Shown here: positions 52,371-59,848 of the stretch, piece by piece
How the letters are laid out: each line of letters begins with the position of its first letter
How positions within the stretch are numbered: the first letter of the stretch is position 1
Source: Marinobacterium sp.
GTDB lineage: Bacteria > Pseudomonadota > Gammaproteobacteria > Pseudomonadales > Balneatricaceae
Direction of reading: 5' to 3'
Assembly: GCA_025800125.1 (NCBI GenBank)
Contig: JAOXSF010000095.1
Coordinates: forward strand, 1-64,000
DNA: 64,000 nucleotides
Notes under the pieces: generated by a model
Databases searched by the model: none
What the model saw: the letters and a program-made list of their open reading frames with translations, nothing else
What the model was told of the DNA's origin: nothing
Position numbers and translations under genes: made by a program

Positions 52371-53516
52371 ATGAAACTGAATAAACTGTTCAGAACCCGT
52401 GTACTGGCATTGTCAGTGGCAGCTGCGGGCCTGCTGACAGGTTGTGCTGTCACTGGGCCGGACGCTGCATCCTCTGCAGCAGCGGAGGTGGGAAAAGAAT
52501 ATCTGCTGACAGCGAGCCGCCCTAACTTGCTGCATGTGATTGATGTTGAGTCAGATAAACTGCTACGCAGCTGCAAGGTGCCGGGTATCTTTGGCTCTAA
52601 CTCTATTGTGTCGTCACCGGATGGCCGCATCGCCTATGTGCTGACCAACAAGTGGGAAGATATTTACGGCTTTGATATTCGTAACTGTGAACAGGTGTTC
52701 TCGGCGAAGCAGTCGTTTGCCAATGTACAGGTGAAAAGCATTATCTCACTGGCGATCAGCCCGGATGGCAAGCAACTGTATACTGTACAGAACCCGGTGG
52801 TTAAACATTCTGATCGTTTCGAAGTACAGCAGCCTAGGCTGGCTATTTTTCATACCGAAGATGGTTTGAATGCAAAAGCGAAGCAGTTCTATCCGGTTGA
52901 TCGCCGCATCACCAAAATTGGCACTATGGACAACGGCGAGGTGATTCTGGGCGGGGCTGATCTCAAAGCAATCAATCCGCAGACTGGCGAAGTCCGGGTA
53001 TTACAGAAGTTACAGAACTGGGATCGCCCCGCAGATAAGTGGGTAGCCCCTGATGCCTTCGCCATGCAGGCACAGGGTGAACATGTGGGTGAGTACATCC
53101 TGCCGTACTTCACCGTTAAGTGGAATGGTGAGCCTGGGGATATGGAGAACGCAGAGTTCTGGTGGGGAATGAACCGTATTGATCTGGCCAGTGGTGAAGT
53201 TGAGCACCGTGAGCTGGTGCCGTTTGAGTTTATCTTCTTTAATCTGGTGACAGACCCGAACAATAGCGACATTGTGTATGGTGCTTTCAATAATGTGGCG
53301 AAACACAGCATCAGCCAGCAGAAGACACTGGCGACGGCTGATCTTGATCACACCTACTACACCATTAATATGACCCGTGATGGCTCAAAGCTGTACATTG
53401 GTGGTACCTCCAGCGACATCTCCATTCATGATCCACACACACTGAAGAAGGTTGGTAGTATTCAGCTGCCTGGTGATATGTCGACTGCCGATTTGCGGAT
53501 CGCGAAACTGCAGTAA
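52371..53516 (+). CDS. qhpB: Quinohemoprotein amine dehydrogenase, beta subunit
   Basis: A 381-residue periplasmic beta-propeller. The N-terminal signal contains Leu-Leu-Thr-Gly-Cys, which fits a lipoprotein lipobox; the characterised enzymes are soluble, so membrane anchoring would be unusual. YVTN-like repeats include Tyr-Leu-Leu-Thr-Ala-Ser-Arg, Ala-Ile-Ser-Pro-Asp-Gly-Lys-Gln-Leu-Tyr and Leu-Tyr-Ile-Gly-Gly-Thr-Ser-Ser. It packs against QhpA and QhpC. Last gene of the operon; a terminator follows. Confidence 0.93.
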   Translation: MKLNKLFRTRVLALSVAAAGLLTGCAVTGPDAASSAAAEVGKEYLLTASRPNLLHVIDVESDKLLRSCKVPGIFGSNSIVSSPDGRIAYVLTNKWEDIYGFDIRNCEQVFSAKQSFANVQVKSIISLAISPDGKQLYTVQNPVVKHSDRFEVQQPRLAIFHTEDGLNAKAKQFYPVDRRITKIGTMDNGEVILGGADLKAINPQTGEVRVLQKLQNWDRPADKWVAPDAFAMQAQGEHVGEYILPYFTVKWNGEPGDMENAEFWWGMNRIDLASGEVEHRELVPFEFIFFNLVTDPNNSDIVYGAFNNVAKHSISQQKTLATADLDHTYYTINMTRDGSKLYIGGTSSDISIHDPHTLKKVGSIQLPGDMSTADLRIAKLQ

Positions 53517-53527
53517 TCCTGCCCTGG

Positions 53528-53565
53528 ACACCGCGCATTTACCTGGAAATGTGCGGTGTTTTCAC
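53528..53565 (+). terminator. Terminator of the qhp operon
   Basis: ACACCGCGCATTT pairs with AAATGTGCGGTGT (12 of 13, one wobble) around a 6-base loop, followed by TTTT. Confidence 0.8.
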
Positions 53566-53665
53566 AGTTTTATACAAATGTTCTCTTTTACTCTTCATAA
53601 CTGAGCTATATATTCAGGCACTCTGGTTATTCTCTCATCAGGTATGAAGCGAGTCGGGAACGCCT

Positions 53666-54571
53666 ATGATTGACATTGAAGTCACTGCATTAACCGAGCT
53701 GTGTCCTGACCCGATTATCGGGGTGGACCGCAAAGGCATAATCAGTATTTTCAATTCAGCTGCTGAACAGTTGTTACAGTACCCCCGTAATGAAGTGCTG
53801 GGGCGTATGAGTATTGTGCAGGTCTATGGTGGTATTGAGCGGGCACGGAAAATTAAAGGCTTGCTGGATCACCCTGACATGTACGGCGGTAAAGGTCGGC
53901 TGGAAGGCTATGAAACTGAGCTGTACGCCCGTGATGGTTGTCGTATACCTATTCGCCTGTCTGCCACCCTGATGGAGCCGGAAAATGATGCGCCCCAGGG
54001 CAGTATCGGTTTTTTCCATGATCAGACCGCACGTAAAAAGCTGGAAGCCCGTCTGAAAGAACTGTCCGTGACGGATGATCTGACAGGCCTGCATAACCAG
54101 CGCCACTTTTATGAAACCGTGGAGTCTGAGCTTGAACGTGCCCGTCGTTATGGTCGGGCGTTGTCGCTGATCTGTATTGATCTTGACCATTTCAAGCAGG
54201 TTAATGACCAGCTTGGGCATCTGGAAGGTGACCGCGTGCTGCGTTTTATCGGTAAGGTGATTCGTCGTGAGCTGCGCAAGACTGACCAGGCATTCCGTTA
54301 CGGTGGTGATGAATTCATGGTGCTGTTACCAGAGACGGAAGTCGTGGCAGCCGAGATACTGGCTGACCGTTTGCGTCTGCGCTTTCGAGAGTATTCGCCT
54401 TACAACAGAGGTACGCCACCAACAACCGCGTATGAGCTTTCGCTTAGTCTTGGCGTCACCGTAACCGATGGCTTTGAAACGGTTGAAGAACTGATTAACC
54501 GCGCAGACAAGGCGATGTATAAAGCCAAACAGTCTGGTGGTAATCGCTATATGGTGATGCCGAAAGTCTGA
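53666..54571 (+). CDS. PAS-GGDEF diguanylate cyclase
   Basis: A 301-residue soluble protein. A PAS domain spans about 5-125 (Pro-Asp-Pro-Ile-Ile-Gly-Val-Asp, Asn-Ser-Ala-Ala-Glu). The GGDEF domain spans about 140-298 with intact Tyr-Gly-Gly-Asp-Glu-Phe. An Arg-Lys-Thr-Asp inhibitory site (RxxD) lies five residues before GGDEF, so product feedback is expected. It makes c-di-GMP from two GTP. It is a likely partner for the PilZ protein at 14600 only in a general sense. Single gene. Confidence 0.93.
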   Translation: MIDIEVTALTELCPDPIIGVDRKGIISIFNSAAEQLLQYPRNEVLGRMSIVQVYGGIERARKIKGLLDHPDMYGGKGRLEGYETELYARDGCRIPIRLSATLMEPENDAPQGSIGFFHDQTARKKLEARLKELSVTDDLTGLHNQRHFYETVESELERARRYGRALSLICIDLDHFKQVNDQLGHLEGDRVLRFIGKVIRRELRKTDQAFRYGGDEFMVLLPETEVVAAEILADRLRLRFREYSPYNRGTPPTTAYELSLSLGVTVTDGFETVEELINRADKAMYKAKQSGGNRYMVMPKV

Positions 54572-54763
54572 GTGTCGCCTCTCCTGTGCGGGGCGTTTTT
54601 GTGCGGGTGGGTTATGGCACCTCATCTGTTCTTTATCCTGCCTGTTTCTCTCCTGCCGTTCTGTCTTTTCTGTTCCGTATTTCGCTGCCTTTGTTATTTC
54701 CCCGCCGTGTCTGTGCCTGCATACTCCCTGCTTTTATAGCCAGTCAAGCAGAGGAGCAGACGG

Positions 54764-55708
54764 ATGTGTGTTGATGACTTGCAGGCTTTGCTGAACCCGG
54801 TTGAATTGCAGGTTGATACCTTGCGTGACCCGCTCTATCAACAGCGGGAGGTGGAAGTAAAACTGCTCAGGCTGGATCAGATTGACAACGGAATCAGTGG
54901 TAATAAATGGTACAAATTGCAGCATTATCTGCTGACTGCAAAACAGCAGGGTTATCAGCAGGTACTCAGTTTTGGTGGTATCTGGTCGAATCATATCCAT
55001 GCGCTGGCCTGCGCTGGTGCCCGTTTCGGGCTGAAAACAGTGGGGATTATCCGGGGAGAGCCTGAATCAGCCAGTAATGCAATGCTGACGGATGCGCGTC
55101 GCTGGGGGATGCGACTGCAGTTTGTATCGCGGTTGGAGTATCGTCAGCGTCATGAGCCAAATTATCTGCAAAGTTTGCAGCGGCAGTGGCCACACGCACT
55201 GCTTGTGCCAGAAGGGGGGGCGGGTGTATTGGCTATGCCGGGGTTGGCCGGGCTGGTTACGCAGATTCAGGCCCAGCAGTTACGACCTGATTACCTGATA
55301 ACGGCTTGTGGTACCGGTGGCACACTGGCCGGGCTGGTGGCTGTAGCACCAGCATCGTGGCGGGTGCTGGGTGTAGCCGCACTGAAAGGCGCTGGCTTTC
55401 TGTATGACGACATTCAGGCTTTACTGGCACAGGCCGGTGCTATACCGCAAGCGCACTGGTGTATTGATCTGGAGGGGCATCAGCGTGGTTATGCTCGCAC
55501 GACGCCGGAATTACTGGCATTTATGTCAGCATTTGAGCAGCGACACGCGATCCTGCTTGAACAGGTTTATACCGGGAAAATGCTGTTACGTCTGCATCAG
55601 TTAATAGAAAACAGCACATTTGCGCCAGGAAGTCGTATTCTGGCACTTCATTCAGGAGGCTTGCAGGGGCGTCGAGGGCTCGACCCGGCAGCCCTGGCAA
55701 CCCTATAA
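54764..55708 (+). CDS. ACC deaminase/D-cysteine desulfhydrase family PLP protein
   Basis: A 314-residue fold-type II PLP enzyme. The PLP lysine is in Ser-Gly-Asn-Lys-Trp-Tyr-Lys-Leu, and the family Phe-Gly-Gly-Ile-Trp-Ser-Asn-His near residue 69 and Cys-Gly-Thr-Gly-Gly-Thr near residue 184 are present. Members deaminate 1-aminocyclopropane-1-carboxylate or desulfurate D-cysteine. The substrate cannot be assigned: the residues that separate the two are not decisive here. GAGGAG lies upstream of the ATG. nadK follows after 42 bp. Confidence 0.85.
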   Translation: MCVDDLQALLNPVELQVDTLRDPLYQQREVEVKLLRLDQIDNGISGNKWYKLQHYLLTAKQQGYQQVLSFGGIWSNHIHALACAGARFGLKTVGIIRGEPESASNAMLTDARRWGMRLQFVSRLEYRQRHEPNYLQSLQRQWPHALLVPEGGAGVLAMPGLAGLVTQIQAQQLRPDYLITACGTGGTLAGLVAVAPASWRVLGVAALKGAGFLYDDIQALLAQAGAIPQAHWCIDLEGHQRGYARTTPELLAFMSAFEQRHAILLEQVYTGKMLLRLHQLIENSTFAPGSRILALHSGGLQGRRGLDPAALATL

Positions 55709-55750
55709 TGCGATCTTGTATGTCGCACCGCAGCAAACATGGGAGAACAG

Positions 55751-56632
55751 ATGGATTACTTTCGCAATATCGGTCTGATTGGCCGTCTAGGCAGCAAAAA
55801 GGTTGTGGATACCCTGAAGAATCTGATCCGTTTTCTCAGTGATCAGGGCTATAACACGATCCTCGACGAGCGAATTGCCGAGATGATGCCTGGTCATGGT
55901 CAGCAAGTCTGCAAGCAGAAAATGATGGGCGAAATCTGTGATCTGGTGATTGTTGTCGGTGGCGACGGTAGTCTGCTGGGGGCTGCTCGCTCACTTGCAC
56001 AATTCCATATTCCGGTGTTGGGGGTTAACCGTGGCAATCTGGGTTTCCTGACCGATATTGCGCCGGACGAGATCGAAGAGAAGGTCAGCGAAGTACTGGA
56101 AGGCAAGTACACCGTAGAAAGCCGTTTCCTGCTGGATGTGACGGTTAAACGTAACGGTATGCCGATTGGTGAAATGGTCGCACTGAACGACTGTGTGCTG
56201 CATCCGGGTAAAGCGGCACGAATGATTGAATTTGAACTCTATATTGAAGGTCAGTTTGTTTATACCCAGCGTTCTGACGGCCTGATTGTATCCACACCGA
56301 CGGGTTCTACCGCTTATGCACTGTCCGGCGGAGGCCCGATCATGCACCCGAAACTGGATGCGCTGGTGCTGGTGCCGATGTTCCCGCACACCCTGTCCAG
56401 TCGGCCGATTGTGGTAGATGGCAACAGTGAGCTGAAACTGGTGATCAGTGAGCGTAATGAAACCTACCCGGCAATTTCCTGTGATGGTCAGCAGGATATC
56501 AGTTGTGCGCCTGGCGACACCATTACCATTCACAAAAAGCCACACAAACTTAAGCTGTTACACCCATTGAATTACGATTTCTACCAGACCTGTCGTGAAA
56601 AGCTGGGCTGGGGGACCAAATTGGGGGATTAA
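55751..56632 (+). CDS. nadK: NAD kinase
   Basis: A 293-residue NAD kinase, the E. coli length. It phosphorylates NAD to NADP with ATP. The Val-Val-Gly-Gly-Asp-Gly-Ser-Leu-Leu motif, Asn-Arg-Gly-Asn-Leu-Gly-Phe-Leu-Thr-Asp, Thr-Pro-Thr-Gly-Ser-Thr-Ala-Tyr and the C-terminal Ser-Cys-Asp-Gly-Gln are all present. ATG at 55751 follows GGGAGA with proper spacing; an in-frame ATG four codons upstream lacks a site. A perfect TATAAT sequence at 55704-55709 may be its -10 box. Confidence 0.96.
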   Translation: MDYFRNIGLIGRLGSKKVVDTLKNLIRFLSDQGYNTILDERIAEMMPGHGQQVCKQKMMGEICDLVIVVGGDGSLLGAARSLAQFHIPVLGVNRGNLGFLTDIAPDEIEEKVSEVLEGKYTVESRFLLDVTVKRNGMPIGEMVALNDCVLHPGKAARMIEFELYIEGQFVYTQRSDGLIVSTPTGSTAYALSGGGPIMHPKLDALVLVPMFPHTLSSRPIVVDGNSELKLVISERNETYPAISCDGQQDISCAPGDTITIHKKPHKLKLLHPLNYDFYQTCREKLGWGTKLGD

Positions 56633-56635
56633 CCC

Positions 56636-57685
56636 GTGTCAGAGCTGTCAGGGGATAAAACACATTCAGGCAACGCTCGCAGTGAGGCTGACCGGGAGCG
56701 GTCAGCCGCTGTTGAAATGCAGGGCTATGACCTGATTGGAGATATTCATGGCTGTGCCTCAACCCTGAAACTGTTGTTGGAAAAACTGGGGTACCGCTGT
56801 ATCGACGGTGTTTACCAGCACCCGTTGCAGCGCCAGGTTGTATTTCTGGGTGATATTGTTGATCGTGGCCCGCGTATTCGTGAAGCGGTGCAGATTGTGT
56901 ACAGCATGGTCAAGGCAGGCCAGGCAAAAATTGTTATGGGTAACCATGAATATAATTTGCTCTGTTATATGACCCGTGCAGAATACGGCGAACACCCTTT
57001 CCTGCGCGAACGTACACCACGCCACTATCGGATTCTTAAAGAAACGCTGGAACAATACGAGAATTACCCCCGCGAACTGGACGCGCTACTGGCCTGGATT
57101 ATGGAGATGCCGCTCTATCTGGAGTTTGATCACTTCAGGGTGGTACACGCCTGCTGGGCAGAGCAGCTGATTGAGCAGCTTGAAGATAGCTATGGGGTTC
57201 AGCACCTGACAGCCGATATGCTGCAACGTTCAGCGCGTCATGGCACTTTTGAATGGACTTTGCTTGACCGCCTGTTGCGCGGTACTCATCTGCGTTTACC
57301 CAATAACGAAGAAATGATCAGCCGCGATGGTTTCCGGCGACGTTTTTTCCGCACCAAGTTCTGGGCCCGTCAGCCACAATTCTATGCCGATGTGGTCTTC
57401 CAGCCTGACCCGTTACCATCGCATATTGCGCGTCGGGCGCTAAGTGTGCAGGACCATGACGACCTGCTGTATTACGGTGAAGAGGAGAAACCGCTATTTA
57501 TTGGCCATTACTGGCGGGAAGGGCGTCCTGAGCCTATAACCGACAATATAGCCTGTCTGGATTACAGTGCAGTTAAATTCGGCAAGTTAGTGGCCTACCG
57601 TATGGATAACGAATCTGTACTGTCTGCCGATAAGTTCGTCTGGGTTGATGTTCACCAGGAGTTTCGTGCACAGGTTGCCGGCTGA
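56636..57685 (+). CDS. Metallophosphoesterase of the Ser/Thr phosphatase/Ap4A hydrolase type
   Basis: A 349-residue calcineurin-like phosphoesterase. Metal-binding motifs are Gly-Asp-Ile-His-Gly near residue 32, Gly-Asp-Ile-Val-Asp-Arg-Gly-Pro near residue 65 and Gly-Asn-His-Glu near residue 101. Resembles PrpE/Ap4A hydrolase-like members. GTG at 56636 is three bases after the nadK stop; ATG at 56717 (Met-Gln-Gly-Tyr-Asp) is an alternative that removes a poorly structured 27-residue tail. Substrate unknown. Likely cotranscribed with nadK and glpG. Confidence 0.85.
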   Translation: MSELSGDKTHSGNARSEADRERSAAVEMQGYDLIGDIHGCASTLKLLLEKLGYRCIDGVYQHPLQRQVVFLGDIVDRGPRIREAVQIVYSMVKAGQAKIVMGNHEYNLLCYMTRAEYGEHPFLRERTPRHYRILKETLEQYENYPRELDALLAWIMEMPLYLEFDHFRVVHACWAEQLIEQLEDSYGVQHLTADMLQRSARHGTFEWTLLDRLLRGTHLRLPNNEEMISRDGFRRRFFRTKFWARQPQFYADVVFQPDPLPSHIARRALSVQDHDDLLYYGEEEKPLFIGHYWREGRPEPITDNIACLDYSAVKFGKLVAYRMDNESVLSADKFVWVDVHQEFRAQVAG

Positions 57686-57712
57686 CCCACCGTCAGGCTG
57701 TCGGGAGCATAG

Positions 57713-58558
57713 ATGATCAAGGTTCTTGAAGTACCTCTGCAACAGGATTTGACCGAATTTGCCGCTTTTTTATGGCAGCATCGGATTCCACACCGAATTC
57801 TGGAACAGGGAGAGAGTCAGCAGCTCTGGGTAGCACCGGGTATCAGTGAGGCGCAGATATTGCGTCTGTATGAGCTCTGGCAGGAAGGGGCTGATCTCAA
57901 TCAGATTGAGGTACGCCACAGTGTGAGCAGCATTGGCCCTGGTTTTGATCTGTTTCGTCTGCCGGTAACACTGGCGCTGATCAGTATCAGTGCACTGGTC
58001 GCCTTTTTGACCGGTTTTGGTGAGCACTTCGAATGGCTGCGGCACTTTACGCTGGCCGATCTGATCCGTCAAAACGACAGCATCTATACATCAGGTTTGA
58101 AAGCAACACTCAGCAATGGTGAGCTTTGGCGCTTGCTGACACCTGCTTTTCTGCATTTCAGTCCGGCACATCTGATAATGAACCTGCTGTTTATCTGGGT
58201 TGCAGGGGCCCGCATTGAGCGGCAGCAGGGCGCACTGGTGCTGGTTAGTCTGGTGCTGTTTTCGGGTGTAGCCTCCAACCTTGCACAGTATATAGTCAGT
58301 GGTCCGCTGTTTGGCGGCATGTCTGGTGTGGTGTTTGCGGTACTGGCGTACACCTGGCTATGGGATCGTCAGCGTAATGTGCCAGAACGCTTCAATCTGC
58401 CGCCCGCCATCATGGGGTTGATGGTGCTCTGGCTGGTGCTGGGGTATACCGGATTGCTGGAAGGTATCGGACTGGGAGCTGTAGCAAATACGGCTCATCT
58501 GATTGGATTACTGGCTGGGCTTGCCTGGGTGCCGATGATTGCAATGTTACGCAGGTGA
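57713..58558 (+). CDS. glpG: Rhomboid intramembrane protease GlpG
   Basis: A 281-residue protein. The N-terminal cytoplasmic domain (about 1-85) matches GlpG, followed by six membrane helices. The catalytic Ser lies in Gly-Gly-Met-Ser-Gly-Val-Val and the His in Thr-Ala-His-Leu-Ile-Gly-Leu-Leu-Ala-Gly; the His-Phe-Ser-Pro-Ala-His-Leu-Ile-Met-Asn loop is typical. It cleaves membrane proteins within the bilayer. Its start lies 27 bp after the phosphoesterase stop. Confidence 0.93.
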   Translation: MIKVLEVPLQQDLTEFAAFLWQHRIPHRILEQGESQQLWVAPGISEAQILRLYELWQEGADLNQIEVRHSVSSIGPGFDLFRLPVTLALISISALVAFLTGFGEHFEWLRHFTLADLIRQNDSIYTSGLKATLSNGELWRLLTPAFLHFSPAHLIMNLLFIWVAGARIERQQGALVLVSLVLFSGVASNLAQYIVSGPLFGGMSGVVFAVLAYTWLWDRQRNVPERFNLPPAIMGLMVLWLVLGYTGLLEGIGLGAVANTAHLIGLLAGLAWVPMIAMLRR

Positions 58559-58647
58559 TAGTGATATCCTGTGCCTGCATGGGCTGAGCCAGCTCGGCCC
58601 GTACAATACAGAATATGGTAGACTCTGGCAAAATAAAGGAGTCTCCC

Positions 58648-58911
58648 ATGACCTACGAAGAACTAATTGCTGCAATGACCCCGCAGATGCACAAAGCACT
58701 GCGCACCGCCGTTGAACTGGGTAAATGGCCCGATGGCCGTCGCCTCTCCCCTGAGCAGCGTGAAACCTGTATGCGCGCTGTTATCCATTATGACCAGCGT
58801 CTGCCGGAAACCGAGCGTGTCGGGTATATCGACCGCACCAAGCCTGATGGTACACAGCACGGTGAAGATCCGCTGACACCTCAGACCATCAAAATTCTGA
58901 CGGGTAACTGA
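58648..58911 (+). CDS. yeaC: YeaC-family protein (DUF1315)
   Basis: An 87-residue acidic protein of the DUF1315/YeaC family: Thr-Pro-Gln-Met-His-Lys-Ala-Leu-Arg-Thr-Ala-Val-Glu-Leu-Gly-Lys-Trp-Pro-Asp-Gly near the start, Leu-Ser-Pro-Glu-Gln-Arg-Glu near residue 32, and a Gly-Tyr-Ile-Asp-Arg segment. AAAGGAG precedes ATG at 58648. Function unknown. It ends 7 bp before the DUF2797 gene, so the two are probably coexpressed. Confidence 0.88.
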   Translation: MTYEELIAAMTPQMHKALRTAVELGKWPDGRRLSPEQRETCMRAVIHYDQRLPETERVGYIDRTKPDGTQHGEDPLTPQTIKILTGN

Positions 58912-58918
58912 TCGACCG

Positions 58919-59749
58919 ATGCTGCAGGAAATTGCTCGTGGTGCGCTGAGTAAGATGCGCATCGAACTGGATAGCCCTGTCCGTTATCAACTGCCTCTGG
59001 GTGATCAGCTGCTACCTCTGAATGACTGGATTGGTAAGCCAATTCGTCTGGAGTTTCTGGGAGCGATCAACTGTACCCATTGTGGTCGTAAAACAAAGAA
59101 GAGTTATAACCAGGGACATTGTTACCCCTGCTTCAAAAAATTACCGCAGTGCGACCAGTGCATCGTCAGCCCGGAGAAGTGCCACTACCACGAAGGTACG
59201 TGCCGTGATGCCAGCTGGGGAGAGCAGTTCTGTTTTCAGGATCACTATGTTTATCTGGCCAACTCCTCCGGGGTGAAAGTGGGTATTACTCGCGGTACTA
59301 ATATTCCCGGTCGCTGGCTGGATCAGGGGGCGATTCAGGCACTACCGATTTTGAAAGTTGCCACCCGGTTGCAGTCCGGTCAGGTGGAGCGGCTGATTGG
59401 TGAGCATGTTACTGACCGTACCAACTGGCGGGCGATGCTTAAAGGTGAGGTGAGCCCGCTGGATCTGTCTGGCGAACGTGACCGGTTGCTGCAACTCTGT
59501 GCTGAAGGGCTGACCGCGCTGGAGCAACAGTACGGCCTGCAGGCGATCCAGCGTTTGACGGATGCTCAGCAGCTGGAAATTGACTATCCAGTTGAAGTAT
59601 TCCCGACTAAAGTGACCAGTTTTAATATGGATAAAAATCCGCTGGTTGAAGGCACTTTGATGGGCATCAAGGGGCAGTACCTGATGCTGGATACCGGGGT
59701 GATCAATATTCGCAAGTACACCGCTTACCAGGTAGCGTTCAGTGGTTGA
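58919..59749 (+). CDS. DUF2797 protein with cysteine-rich motif
   Basis: A 276-residue protein matching DUF2797. Residues 52-105 contain several Cys pairs (Cys-Thr-His-Cys-Gly-Arg, Cys-Tyr-Pro-Cys-Phe, Cys-Asp-Gln-Cys, Cys-His-Tyr-His) that probably bind metal, followed by a GIY-YIG-like core near residue 112 (His-Tyr-Val-Tyr-Leu-Ala, Lys-Val-Gly-Ile-Thr-Arg). A nucleic acid role is possible but unproven. Starts at an ATG, 7 bp after yeaC. Confidence 0.85.
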   Translation: MLQEIARGALSKMRIELDSPVRYQLPLGDQLLPLNDWIGKPIRLEFLGAINCTHCGRKTKKSYNQGHCYPCFKKLPQCDQCIVSPEKCHYHEGTCRDASWGEQFCFQDHYVYLANSSGVKVGITRGTNIPGRWLDQGAIQALPILKVATRLQSGQVERLIGEHVTDRTNWRAMLKGEVSPLDLSGERDRLLQLCAEGLTALEQQYGLQAIQRLTDAQQLEIDYPVEVFPTKVTSFNMDKNPLVEGTLMGIKGQYLMLDTGVINIRKYTAYQVAFSG

Positions 59750-59848
59750 TCAGTCTGCTAACCACGGCTGCCGTTAAGTACTGACGGCCGTTAATACCTG
59801 GCCGGCGCTAATGCCTGAATGCCAATACCTGAAAAGGAGAACATATTC

